A stretch of DNA of 8,753 nt from Bermanella sp041589295 (GCA_041589295.1 JBFHVZ010000177.1:1-8753), one strand, 5' to 3'; positions 1 to 6,664 are shown, counted from the stretch's first letter. Notes: generated by a model not told the origin, from the letters alone. Numbers and translations: made by a program.

Positions 1-60
1 GAGCAATTGAAGACTGTCTTAATATACAGTACTGTATATTAAGACAGTCTTCAATTGCTC
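1..60. repeat. Perfect 60-bp palindrome with no spacer
   Basis: Bases 31-60 are the exact reverse complement of bases 1-30, with the centre at ACAGT|ACTGT and no unpaired loop base. The arms may continue past the left edge of the window, because base 61 has no visible partner. The stem is AT-rich and is not followed by a T run of terminator quality (only TTT at 61-63), so it does not look like an ordinary intrinsic terminator. It is either a genuine cruciform-capable site or, quite possibly, a fold-back artefact at a contig end. The symmetry itself is certain; its origin is not. Confidence 0.95.
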
Positions 61-92
61 TTTGTGGGTTAATTCAGCCAATTTTTCTGGGG

Positions 93-127
93 TAATTGGG
101 GTGGAACACCCTGAGCAGGACCAATTA
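93..127. repeat. Nested inverted repeat upstream of tig
   Basis: TAATTGG (93-99) is the reverse complement of CCAATTA (121-127). Inside it GGGTG (99-103) and CACCC (107-111) form a second small stem around GAA. There is no T tract, so it is not an obvious terminator. It lies just upstream of the candidate tig promoter and could be an operator or the remains of an upstream gene's 3' end. Function unknown; the arms are short enough that chance is possible. Confidence 0.4.
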
Positions 128-140
128 CATGAAAAATCGC

Positions 141-169
141 TTGATTCGGAGGGGGCAGATCAATAGAGT
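141..169 (+). promoter_or_regulatory. Candidate sigma-70 promoter for tig
   Basis: TTGATT (141-146) and TAGAGT (164-169) are separated by 17 bases and match the -35 and -10 consensus moderately well. Transcription would begin near 176, giving a leader of about 40 bases before the tig ATG at 218. A GAGAGG ribosome-binding site lies at 207-212. It is the best candidate in the 61-217 gap, but it is a consensus match only. Confidence 0.4.
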
Positions 170-217
170 ACTTAGCCCTTGAAATCCACCAGCTTCTATA
201 TGTATTGAGAGGCATTC

Positions 218-1528
218 ATGCAAGTTTCTGTAGAAACAACTTCTGGCTTGGAGCGCAAGCTGGTTATTGATATCCCAGCAGCGAAGGTCGAAGAAGAAAT
301 CACCAAGCGTTTGGGTCAGGTATCACGTACTGCTCGTATCGACGGTTTCCGCGCAGGTAAAGTACCTATGCGTGTAATCAAACAGCGCTACGGTAAAGGC
401 GTCCGTCAGGAAGTCTTAGGCGAGCAAATGCAGCATGGTTTCATCCAAGCTGTTACTCAAGAAAAACTGAATCCAGCAGGCGCACCGCAAGTTGAGCCAG
501 TTGTTGATGAAGAAGGTAAAGATTTCCAATTTACCGCTACTTTTGAAGTTTACCCTGAAGTCGAACTGACAGGTTTAGATGCAATTGAAGTTGAAAAACT
601 GGTTGCTCAGGTAAATGACGCAGATCTCGACAATATGCTTGATATTCTGCGTAAGCAACAAGCTACGTTCGATGTTTCTGAAGAAGCCGCTAAAGACGGT
701 GACCGTGTGAAGATCGACTTTGAAGGTTTCGTTGATGGCGAAGCATTCGAAGGCGGAAAGGCTGAAGGTCACAGCTTAGTACTTGGTAGCAAGTCTATGA
801 TTCCTGGTTTTGAAGATCAGTTGGTTGGCGTTAAGGCAGGTGATGAGAAAACCATCACTGTGACTTTCCCTGAAGACTATCAAGCTGAAAACCTAAAGGG
901 TAAAGAAGCTGAATTTAAGATTAAGGTAGAAACGGTAGAAGTATCTAAGTTGCCAGAACTAAATGAAGAGTTCTTCAAAAAGTTTGGTGTAGAAGCTTCT
1001 TCTGAAGAAGAGTTCCGTAGCGAAGTGCGCAAGAATATGGAGCGCGAATTAAAGCAAGCGGCAACTCGTCACACTAAAACTCAGGTGTTAGATGGTCTAT
1101 TGGCTCAAAACACAATTGATGTGCCGGTAGCTCTGGTTGATCAAGAAGTTGCTCGTATGAAGCAGCAAGCAGTTCAGCAGTTTGGCGGTGGTCAAGGTTT
1201 TGATGCAAGTATGCTTCCGCGTGAACTGTTTGCAGAGCAAGCGGAAAAGCGTGTAAAGCTGGGTCTACTGATTAACGCTGCGGTTGAGCAGTTTGAAGTG
1301 AAAGCTGATGAAGATAAAGTAAATGCTTTGATCGAAGATTTGGCTTCAACTTACCAAGACCCAGAACAAGTAAAAGAGTACTACAAGAACAACAAAGAAC
1401 AGTTGTCCCAGCTGGAAGCCTTGGCTGTGGAAGAGCAGGTCGTTGATGCTCTATTGGCTAAAGCGAAAGTCTCTGAAAAAGAAAGCAGCTACGAAGAAAT
1501 TGTTAAGGCGGCAAATAGCGCCCAATAA
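218..1528 (+). CDS. tig: Trigger factor, ribosome-associated chaperone / peptidyl-prolyl isomerase
   Basis: A cytosolic ATP-independent chaperone that docks on the large ribosomal subunit at the exit tunnel and shields nascent chains. The 436-residue product has the usual family length and three-part layout. The N-terminal ribosome-binding domain (about 1-115) carries the docking signature GFRAGKVP at 43-50. A central FKBP-type isomerase domain (about 150-245) includes GDRVKIDFEGFVDGE and IPGFEDQLVG segments. The helical, charged C-terminal arm domain runs from about 250 to the end. The ATG at 218 follows GAGAGG by 5 bases and gives the expected N-terminus MQVSVETTSG. The gene stands alone as a unit: its own candidate promoter lies upstream and a strong terminator begins about 55 bases after the stop. 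Its place directly before clpPX is the classic gammaproteobacterial arrangement. Nothing is missing or broken. Identification is very secure. Confidence 0.98.
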   Translation: MQVSVETTSGLERKLVIDIPAAKVEEEITKRLGQVSRTARIDGFRAGKVPMRVIKQRYGKGVRQEVLGEQMQHGFIQAVTQEKLNPAGAPQVEPVVDEEGKDFQFTATFEVYPEVELTGLDAIEVEKLVAQVNDADLDNMLDILRKQQATFDVSEEAAKDGDRVKIDFEGFVDGEAFEGGKAEGHSLVLGSKSMIPGFEDQLVGVKAGDEKTITVTFPEDYQAENLKGKEAEFKIKVETVEVSKLPELNEEFFKKFGVEASSEEEFRSEVRKNMERELKQAATRHTKTQVLDGLLAQNTIDVPVALVDQEVARMKQQAVQQFGGGQGFDASMLPRELFAEQAEKRVKLGLLINAAVEQFEVKADEDKVNALIEDLASTYQDPEQVKEYYKNNKEQLSQLEALAVEEQVVDALLAKAKVSEKESSYEEIVKAANSAQ

Positions 1529-1542
1529 TCTTCTTGTGATAG

Positions 1543-1571
1543 CTTCTTAGTGCAAAAAGGCACAAAAGAAG
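1543..1571 (+). other. Hairpin between tig stop and tig terminator
   Basis: CTTCTT (1543-1548) pairs with AAGAAG (1566-1571), and GTGC (1550-1553) with GCAC (1560-1563), around an AAAAAG loop, giving about 10 bp with a small internal bulge. It has no T run behind it. Its base overlaps ATAGCT (1539-1544), which could instead pair with AGCTAT (1589-1594) in the left arm of the following terminator. It may simply be a 3'-end stabilising hairpin of the tig mRNA. Confidence 0.5.
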
Positions 1572-1583
1572 ACTACACTCTGT

Positions 1584-1620
1584 AAAACAGCTATTACCGT
1601 CAGGGTAATGGCTGTTTTTT
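1584..1620 (+). terminator. Intrinsic terminator after tig
   Basis: AAAACAGCTATTACC (1584-1598) pairs with GGTAATGGCTGTTTT (1604-1618), with a 5-base loop and one G-U pair, followed by or merging into a run of six T (1615-1620). It is a strong rho-independent terminator for tig. Only 25 bases separate the last T from the clpP start codon, so clpP transcripts must either cross this hairpin or start within it. Confidence 0.92.
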
Positions 1621-1645
1621 CTGACGCCGTTGACGGAGATAACGC

Positions 1646-2275
1646 ATGAAAGACCTGCTTGGCATGCAGAATTCCCCCCTAGAAATGTCTGGTTTAGTTC
1701 CCATGGTGGTTGAGCAAACTGCCCGTGGAGAGCGTTCTTATGATATTTACTCGAGACTACTTAAAGAGCGTGTCATCTTTTTAGTTGGTCAGGTCGAAGA
1801 CCATATGGCCAATTTAGTTGTTGCTCAATTGTTGTTCTTGGAAGCTGAAAACCCTGAAAAAGACATTCATTTGTACATAAACTCACCTGGTGGGTCTGTG
1901 ACGGCCGGTATGTCGATATATGACACCATGCAGTTTATCAAGCCTGATGTGAATACTATTTGCATTGGTCAAGCTTGTAGTATGGGTGCTTTTCTTTTGG
2001 CTGCGGGTGCTGAGAAGAAGCGTTTTTGTCTGCCGAATAGCCGTGTGATGATTCACCAGCCGAGTGGCGGTGCGCAAGGTCAGGCAACCGATATTCTGAT
2101 TCATGCAGAAAACATCAAAGACACCAAAGAGCGTTTAAATCGTATTTTGGCTAAGCATACTGGCAATGCAGTTGAAAAGGTCGCAGCAGACACTGAGCGC
2201 GACAATTTCATGAATGCCAAAGAGGCATTGGAATACGGTCTCATAGATCAAATCCTAGAGAAGCGCCAGGGATAA
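1646..2275 (+). CDS. clpP: ATP-dependent Clp protease proteolytic subunit ClpP
   Basis: The serine peptidase of the ClpXP/ClpAP proteases. It forms a double seven-membered ring in the cytosol that cuts unfolded substrates delivered by ClpX or ClpA. The product has 209 residues against 207 in E. coli. The catalytic triad is visible as Ser112 (in ACSMG), His137 (in MIHQPSGG) and Asp186 (in TERDNF), each one residue on from the E. coli positions. The N-terminus (MKDLLGMQNSPLEM) matches a short propeptide, with the mature protein likely starting around Ser15 just before LVPMV; this cleavage point is inferred from the E. coli protein. The ATG at 1646 has CGGAG 7 bases upstream. It is followed by clpX after 99 bases with no terminator, so the two are probably co-transcribed. 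The closeness of the tig terminator is unusual (see findings). Confidence 0.98.
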   Translation: MKDLLGMQNSPLEMSGLVPMVVEQTARGERSYDIYSRLLKERVIFLVGQVEDHMANLVVAQLLFLEAENPEKDIHLYINSPGGSVTAGMSIYDTMQFIKPDVNTICIGQACSMGAFLLAAGAEKKRFCLPNSRVMIHQPSGGAQGQATDILIHAENIKDTKERLNRILAKHTGNAVEKVAADTERDNFMNAKEALEYGLIDQILEKRQG

Positions 2276-2374
2276 AACTGGCTCTTCTTGTAATTTTTTG
2301 CGCTTGGGCTTGCAAACCTGAGTGTTAAGCGACATCTTTGTCATACTTGGCCGAGTAAATAATGAGGGAGTCGA

Positions 2375-3667
2375 ATGTCCGACGAATCAAACGGTAAAGG
2401 CGAAGATAAGGGCAAATTACTGTATTGCTCTTTCTGCGGAAAAAGTCAGCATGAAGTGCGCAAGCTGATCGCAGGACCTAGCGTCTTTATCTGTGACGAA
2501 TGTGTAGACTTGTGTAACGACATCATTCGTGAAGAAGTACAAGAAAGTCAGGGGGAGGCACCTTCTGACCGACTACCTACGCCGAAAGAGATTAAAGAAA
2601 CGTTAGATGAATACGTGATTGGTCAAGATAGGGCCAAAATCGTATTGTCTGTGGCGGTTTACAACCACTACAAACGCTTGCGTCATGGTGAAAGTAAGAA
2701 AGGTGTAACTGAGCTGGCTAAAAGCAATATTTTGCTTATTGGTCCAACGGGTAGCGGTAAAACGCTACTGGCTGAAACCTTAGCGCGCCTTTTGAATGTT
2801 CCCTTCACAATTGCTGATGCCACCACGCTAACCGAAGCTGGTTATGTGGGTGAGGATGTCGAGAACATCATTCAAAAGCTGCTGCAAAAGTGTGATTACG
2901 ATGTTGATAAGGCGCAGCGCGGTATCGTATATATCGACGAAATTGACAAGATTTCCCGTAAATCCGATAACCCATCCATCACTCGAGATGTGAGTGGTGA
3001 AGGTGTGCAGCAGGCCTTGCTGAAGTTGATTGAGGGTACGGTTGCTTCGGTTCCGCCGCAGGGTGGGCGCAAACACCCTCAGCAGGAGTTTTTACAGGTC
3101 GATACAGGTAATATCCTGTTTGTCTGTGGTGGTGCTTTTGCTGGTTTGGATCAGATTATTCGTGATCGAACTGAGAAGAGCAGTATCGGCTTTAATGCAG
3201 TCGTTAAAGCGAAAGATGACTCTAAAGACGTAGGTTCTATGTTGAAGGATGTAGAGCCCATGGACTTGGTTAAGTATGGTCTTATTCCTGAGTTTATAGG
3301 TCGTCTTCCTGTGGTTGCCACATTAGACGAGCTTGATGAAGCTGCTCTCATTCAGATCTTGGTTGAGCCAAAGAATGCTTTGGTTAAGCAGTATCAAGCC
3401 TTGTTTGAAATGGAAGGGGTGGAGCTGGAGTTTCGTGAAAGTGCTTTGAAAGCGGTTGCTCAAAAAGCAATGGAGCGTAAGACAGGTGCTCGTGGCCTAA
3501 GGTCTATTATGGAAGGCGTGCTACTGGATAGCATGTACAAGATTCCTTCGGAGGATCACGTTCGCAAAGTCGTCATAGAAGATTCTGTGATTAAGGGTGA
3601 ATCTGAACCTTTGATGATATATGAGTCCGAACAGCCTACTGCTAAAGCTGCACCGGACGATATCTGA
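2375..3667 (+). CDS. clpX: ATP-dependent Clp protease ATP-binding subunit ClpX
   Basis: The hexameric AAA+ unfoldase that recognises tagged or native substrates, unfolds them and threads them into ClpP. The product is 430 residues, near the family's usual length. The N-terminal zinc-binding domain has four cysteines (Cys18, Cys21, Cys40, Cys43). The AAA+ core shows Walker A GPTGSGKT (123-130), the pore loop GYVG (156-159), Walker B with Asp188-Glu189, the RKH pore-entrance loop (232-234), the ClpP-docking IGF loop (271-273), the arginine finger Arg310 in EFIGRLP, and sensor 2 Arg373 in GARGLR. All key residues are intact. The ATG at 2375 follows a GAGGGAG site at 2364-2370. I found no convincing promoter or terminator in the clpP-clpX gap, only weak short hairpins. 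A perfect terminator closes the unit at 3688-3716. Confidence 0.98.
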   Translation: MSDESNGKGEDKGKLLYCSFCGKSQHEVRKLIAGPSVFICDECVDLCNDIIREEVQESQGEAPSDRLPTPKEIKETLDEYVIGQDRAKIVLSVAVYNHYKRLRHGESKKGVTELAKSNILLIGPTGSGKTLLAETLARLLNVPFTIADATTLTEAGYVGEDVENIIQKLLQKCDYDVDKAQRGIVYIDEIDKISRKSDNPSITRDVSGEGVQQALLKLIEGTVASVPPQGGRKHPQQEFLQVDTGNILFVCGGAFAGLDQIIRDRTEKSSIGFNAVVKAKDDSKDVGSMLKDVEPMDLVKYGLIPEFIGRLPVVATLDELDEAALIQILVEPKNALVKQYQALFEMEGVELEFRESALKAVAQKAMERKTGARGLRSIMEGVLLDSMYKIPSEDHVRKVVIEDSVIKGESEPLMIYESEQPTAKAAPDDI

Positions 3668-3687
3668 TCAAGTGTTCCATAAATTGT

Positions 3688-3716
3688 AAAAAAGGGGCTC
3701 AAACAGCCCCTTTTTT
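3688..3716 (+). terminator. Intrinsic terminator after clpX
   Basis: AAAAAAGGGGCT (3688-3699) pairs perfectly with AGCCCCTTTTTT (3705-3716) around a CAAAC loop. The G/C-rich core is followed by six T on the + strand, and the A run mirrors this on the other strand, so it could stop transcription both ways. It separates the clpPX unit from lon, which has its own promoter just downstream. Confidence 0.95.
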
Positions 3717-3727
3717 CGTTATCCCCC

Positions 3728-3756
3728 CTTGTTTTCGCAGCTTATCGGCCCCATCT
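3728..3756 (+). promoter_or_regulatory. Sigma-32 (heat-shock) type promoter of lon
   Basis: CTTGTTT (3728-3734), 14 bases, then CCCCATCT (3749-3756) closely match the RpoH consensus CTTGAAA-N13/14-CCCCATNT. The -10 is a perfect fit to the known positions; the -35 keeps CTTG. Transcription would start near 3763, about 40 bases before the lon ATG. lon is a known sigma-32 regulon member in E. coli, which supports the call. TTGTTT/CATCTT with 17 spacing would also be a weak sigma-70 match at the same site. GCCCC (3748-3752) and GGGGC (3759-3763) form an inverted repeat around the end of the -10. Confidence 0.8.
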
Positions 3757-3769
3757 TAGGGGCAAAGCG

Positions 3770-3781
3770 TAACTTGCTGCC
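3770..3781 (+). repeat. 12-bp motif shared with the hupB upstream region, copy 1
   Basis: TAACTTGCTGCC occurs here, 20 bases before the lon ATG and just after the predicted heat-shock start site. It recurs exactly at 6257-6268 upstream of hupB, in the same orientation. Function unknown. Confidence 0.6.
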
Positions 3782-3801
3782 CAAACGAAGATAGGTGTTA
3801 T

Positions 3802-6189
3802 ATGAAACTCGAAAAATTACCATTGCTGCCTTTGAGGGATGTTGTTGTTTATCCGCACATGGTAATTCCGTTGTTTGTCGGGCGAGAGAAGTCAATCCAA
3901 GCCTTAGAGGCGGCGATGGAAGGCGAAAAGCGCATCATGTTAGTTGCGCAAAAGAATGCCGCCACAGACGAACCTGAAGAAGCGGATATTTATCGGGTCG
4001 GTACGATTGCCACTGTGCTACAACTGTTAAAACTTCCAGACGGGACAGTGAAGGTGTTGGTGGAAGGTCAGTGTCGCGCTGATATTCATGCCTACGAAGC
4101 CTCTGGAGAATTCTTTAAGGTTGAGGCATCTCCATTAGAGATTGAATCCCTTAATGATCGTGAAGAAGAAGTCCTTGTAAAAGCTGTTCGCCAGCACTTC
4201 GATCAATTTGTGCAAATGAGTAAAAAAGTGCCTAGCGAGGTGCTTGCTTCTATTTCAGGTATTGAAGAACCTGGTCGATTGGCGGATACCATTTCGGCCC
4301 ATCTATCACTCAAACTAGATCAAAAACAAGCCATCCTAGAGATGGTGAGTGAGCGCGAGCGTTTAGAGCATTTGATGGCGGTCATCGAGTCCGAAATTGA
4401 TTTGCTTGAAATAGAAAAGCGCATCCGCGGTCGCGTTAAAAAACAAATGGAAAAGAGTCAGCGTGAGTACTATTTGAATGAGCAAATGAAAGCCATTCAA
4501 AAAGAACTAGGTGACTTAGATGATGTGCCGAATGAAATCGAAGATCTGCAGAAAAAGATCGACGAAGCTGGCATGCCTAAAGAAGCAAAAGAAAAAGCCA
4601 ATGCAGAATTGGCTAAACTTAAAATGATGTCACCGATGTCAGCAGAAGCCTCTGTTGTTCGCGGTTATTTAGATTGGATGGTAGGCATTCCATGGAAATC
4701 TAAATCTAAAACTCGGAGTAACATCGAACTTGCGCAAGAAATTCTTGATCAAGACCACTATGGCTTAGACGAAGTTAAAGATCGTATTCTTGAGTATCTG
4801 GCAGTTCAAAAACGAGTTAAGAAGTCCACTGGTAATATCCTATGTTTGGTGGGTCCACCAGGGGTTGGTAAAACGTCTTTAGGTCGTTCAATTGCCAAAG
4901 CGACAAATCGCAAGTATGTGCGTATGGCGCTAGGTGGTGTGCGTGATGAAGCTGAGATTCGTGGTCACCGCCGTACATACATTGGTTCGATGCCGGGTAA
5001 GCTTATCCAGAAACTTTCAAAAGTTGGTGTAAAGAACCCGCTCTTCTTGTTGGATGAAATCGACAAAATGGGTATGGACCACCGTGGTGACCCAGCATCT
5101 GCATTGCTAGAGGTGTTGGACCCTGAGCAAAACAGTGCGTTTTCTGACCATTATTTAGAGGTGGATTTTGATCTGTCTGATGTAATGTTTGTTTGTACTG
5201 CAAACAGCATGAACATACCGGGGCCGCTGCTAGATCGAATGGAGATTATTCGCATTCCGGGTTACACCGAGGACGAGAAGGTCAATATTTGCGAGCGCTA
5301 CTTGTTGCCGAAGCAAATAGAGAAAAACGGAGTGAAGGCTGACGAAATAGATGTGCCTGAAAATACTCTGCGTTCAGTTATTCGTCACTACACCAAAGAG
5401 TCAGGTGTTCGCGGTTTAGAACGTGAAATGGCAAAGCTTTGTCGCAAGGTTGTAAAAAACAATGTTATGTCTGAGCAAAAACCTGACCCTGCTATCACGC
5501 CTGAGCGTTTGGAAGATTTCTTGGGTGTGCAGAAATTTAGATATGGCTTGGCAGAAGCTGAGGATCAAATTGGTCAAGTAACAGGATTGGCTTGGACATC
5601 AGTAGGTGGTGAAATTTTAACCATTGAATCTGTTATCTCAAGAGGTAAGGGGCGTGTTGTTAAAACGGGTTCTCTGGGCGATGTAATGCAGGAGTCTATT
5701 CAAGCCGCGTTTACGGTTGTTAAGGGCCGTGCGCAAGCATTCGGTTTGCCTTATGACTTTTTTGAGAAGCATGATTTGCACATACATGTTCCTGAGGGGG
5801 CGACACCAAAAGATGGCCCTAGTGCAGGTATTGGCATGGTGACGGCATTAATGTCTGTTATTACCAATACGCCAGTGCGTGCTGATGTTGCTATGACGGG
5901 TGAGGTCACGTTACGTGGTAAAGTGTTGGCGATAGGGGGCCTCAAGGAAAAACTTTTGGCGGCTCATCGCGGAGGAATTAAAACTGTACTTATTCCTCAC
6001 GAGAACGAGCGCGACCTAAAAGAAATTCCTGAAAACATCAAAGCAGAGCTGGAAATTATTCCTGTTAAGTGGGTCGATGAGGTCATTGATGTCGCTTTGG
6101 CCGGAAATCCTGAAAAAAATGTGGCTTCGGTTATTGAAAAGGAAGCTGCAACCCAGCAAAATCAACAGGATAGACTGAGTACTCATTAA
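3802..6189 (+). CDS. lon: ATP-dependent protease Lon (LonA type)
   Basis: A cytosolic hexameric protease with ATPase and peptidase on one chain, which degrades misfolded proteins and short-lived regulators. The 795-residue product (784 in E. coli) starts with the substrate-binding LON domain (about 5-200, beginning LPLLPLRDVVVYPHM). A coiled-coil linker follows (about 200-280). The AAA+ module has Walker A GPPGVGKT (351-358) and Walker B with Asp418-Glu419. The protease domain (about 580-770) has the Ser-Lys dyad: Ser674 in PKDGPSAG and Lys717 in GGLKEK, 43 residues apart as in the E. coli enzyme. The slightly longer, Gln-rich C-terminal tail (after about 770) is the only deviation and looks harmless. 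The ATG at 3802 has only a modest AGGTG site 4 bases upstream but gives the canonical N-terminus. A heat-shock promoter precedes it. No strong terminator follows, so some read-through into hupB is likely. Confidence 0.98.
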   Translation: MKLEKLPLLPLRDVVVYPHMVIPLFVGREKSIQALEAAMEGEKRIMLVAQKNAATDEPEEADIYRVGTIATVLQLLKLPDGTVKVLVEGQCRADIHAYEASGEFFKVEASPLEIESLNDREEEVLVKAVRQHFDQFVQMSKKVPSEVLASISGIEEPGRLADTISAHLSLKLDQKQAILEMVSERERLEHLMAVIESEIDLLEIEKRIRGRVKKQMEKSQREYYLNEQMKAIQKELGDLDDVPNEIEDLQKKIDEAGMPKEAKEKANAELAKLKMMSPMSAEASVVRGYLDWMVGIPWKSKSKTRSNIELAQEILDQDHYGLDEVKDRILEYLAVQKRVKKSTGNILCLVGPPGVGKTSLGRSIAKATNRKYVRMALGGVRDEAEIRGHRRTYIGSMPGKLIQKLSKVGVKNPLFLLDEIDKMGMDHRGDPASALLEVLDPEQNSAFSDHYLEVDFDLSDVMFVCTANSMNIPGPLLDRMEIIRIPGYTEDEKVNICERYLLPKQIEKNGVKADEIDVPENTLRSVIRHYTKESGVRGLEREMAKLCRKVVKNNVMSEQKPDPAITPERLEDFLGVQKFRYGLAEAEDQIGQVTGLAWTSVGGEILTIESVISRGKGRVVKTGSLGDVMQESIQAAFTVVKGRAQAFGLPYDFFEKHDLHIHVPEGATPKDGPSAGIGMVTALMSVITNTPVRADVAMTGEVTLRGKVLAIGGLKEKLLAAHRGGIKTVLIPHENERDLKEIPENIKAELEIIPVKWVDEVIDVALAGNPEKNVASVIEKEAATQQNQQDRLSTH

Positions 6190-6194
6190 TAATA

Positions 6195-6223
6195 AAAAGC
6201 CTTTAAAACAGGGCTTTAAAGGG
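6195..6223 (+). other. Alternative hairpins after lon, weak terminator at best
   Basis: AAAGCC (6196-6201) can pair with GGCTTT (6212-6217), while CCTTTAAA (6200-6207) can pair with TTTAAAGG (6215-6222). The two stems are mutually exclusive. Only three T follow the first, so termination would be inefficient. It is the only terminator-like structure between lon and hupB. Confidence 0.4.
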
Positions 6224-6233
6224 TACAGGCGCC

Positions 6234-6262
6234 TTGACAGTGGACACGCAGCGGTATAACTT
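6234..6262 (+). promoter_or_regulatory. Candidate sigma-70 promoter upstream of hupB
   Basis: A perfect -35 hexamer TTGACA lies at 6234-6239. The best -10 sequence, TATAAC (6255-6260), is 15 bases away, which is short; TAACTT (6257-6262) gives 17 bases but fits less well. The leader would be about 80 bases. E. coli hupB has several promoters, so more than one here would be normal. The 12-bp motif shared with lon overlaps this -10 region. Confidence 0.5.
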
Positions 6263-6268
6263 GCTGCC
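6257..6268 (+). repeat. 12-bp motif shared with the lon upstream region, copy 2
   Basis: An exact second copy of TAACTTGCTGCC (first copy 3770-3781), same orientation, overlapping the -10 region of the candidate hupB promoter and 80 bases before its GTG. Function unknown. Confidence 0.6.
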
Positions 6269-6315
6269 TTCTTGACTCCTTGCATGCCTGTACGCTTAGC
6301 AAACCGGTTTACATC

Positions 6316-6321
6316 TATAAT
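6316..6321 (+). promoter_or_regulatory. Candidate second hupB -10 element
   Basis: A perfect TATAAT hexamer lies here, which would start transcription near 6328, about 20 bases before the hupB GTG and upstream of its ribosome-binding site. No good -35 is seen at 16-18 bases upstream and there is no extended -10 TG, so it would need an activator or be weak. Confidence 0.35.
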
Positions 6322-6347
6322 AACCATTCTTGGTAAAGGGGATACGT

Positions 6348-6620
6348 GTGAATAAATCTGAACTAATTGATGCGATTGCAGCTTCTGCAGACATTCCAAA
6401 GGCAGCTGCTGGCCGCGCTTTAGACGCAACCATTGATGCTGTAACTAACGCGTTGAAAGAGGGCGACCAAGTCGTACTGGTTGGTTTCGGCACTTTCGCT
6501 GTTAAAGAGCGTGCTGCTCGTACTGGTCGCAACCCTCAAACGGGTCAGCCAATCGAAATCGCAGCAGCTAAAGTACCTGGTTTTAAACCTGGTAAAGCGC
6601 TGAAAGACGCGGTTAACTAA
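6348..6620 (+). CDS. hupB: DNA-binding protein HU-beta
   Basis: A small basic nucleoid protein that binds and bends DNA as a dimer. Translated from GTG at 6348, it is 90 residues and starts MNKSELIDAIA, the same length and start as E. coli HU-beta. The reading frame is open 18 bases further to a TTG at 6330, but AAAGGGG (6335-6341) lies 6 bases before the GTG and would be inside the longer version, so GTG is the start. The dimer-forming helices (1-about 40) are followed by GFGTF (46-50) and the DNA-intercalating arm with RNPQTG (61-66), where Pro63 is the residue that kinks DNA. The C-terminus GKALKDAVN is typical. Its position between lon and ppiD matches E. coli. Candidate promoters lie in the gap upstream and a perfect terminator lies downstream. 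HU subunits are known Lon substrates in E. coli. Confidence 0.97.
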   Translation: MNKSELIDAIAASADIPKAAAGRALDATIDAVTNALKEGDQVVLVGFGTFAVKERAARTGRNPQTGQPIEIAAAKVPGFKPGKALKDAVN

Positions 6621-6631
6621 TCAAGGTTTTG

Positions 6632-6654
6632 GCGCTTTAGCCCGTATTAAGCGC
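6632..6654 (+). other. Hairpin between hupB stop and its terminator
   Basis: GCGCTT (6632-6637) pairs with AAGCGC (6649-6654) around an 11-base loop, without a T run. The same two hexamers reappear in the terminator at 6669-6674 and 6684-6689, so the four arms can exchange partners (see findings). Confidence 0.5.
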
Positions 6655-6664
6655 AGGTACCTAC

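Noticed and set aside
1..60. Palindrome as the terminator of a gene upstream of tig
   Set aside because: There is no loop, the stem is AT-rich and only three T follow, unlike the three clean terminators elsewhere in the window.
1499..1527. Sigma-32-like promoter for clpP within the tig 3' end
   Set aside because: ATTGTTA with GCCCAATA at 14 spacing is only a poor match in both boxes, far weaker than the lon site. Kept as a remark in the clpP finding and not called as a feature.
2276..2374. Terminator or promoter between clpP and clpX
   Set aside because: Only 4-5 bp stems (for example GACA/TGTC at 2331-2342) and no paired -35/-10 hexamers at acceptable spacing; co-transcription explains the gap better.
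3795..3977. Short + strand frame overlapping the lon start
   Set aside because: It lies out of frame within the conserved Lon N-terminal domain, starts with GTG without a good ribosome-binding site, and has no recognisable content.
6330..6347. Longer hupB reading from TTG at 6330 (96 residues)
   Set aside because: The ribosome-binding site AAAGGGG at 6335-6341 lies inside the extension and is spaced 6 bases from the GTG at 6348. The 90-residue product matches HU-beta exactly in length and N-terminus.
6016..6429. Open frame of 137 codons on the - strand across the lon 3' end and hupB start
   Set aside because: It overlaps two well-supported genes in antisense, resembles no family I recognise, and spans the hupB promoter region. 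Long chance frames are expected opposite conserved coding sequence.
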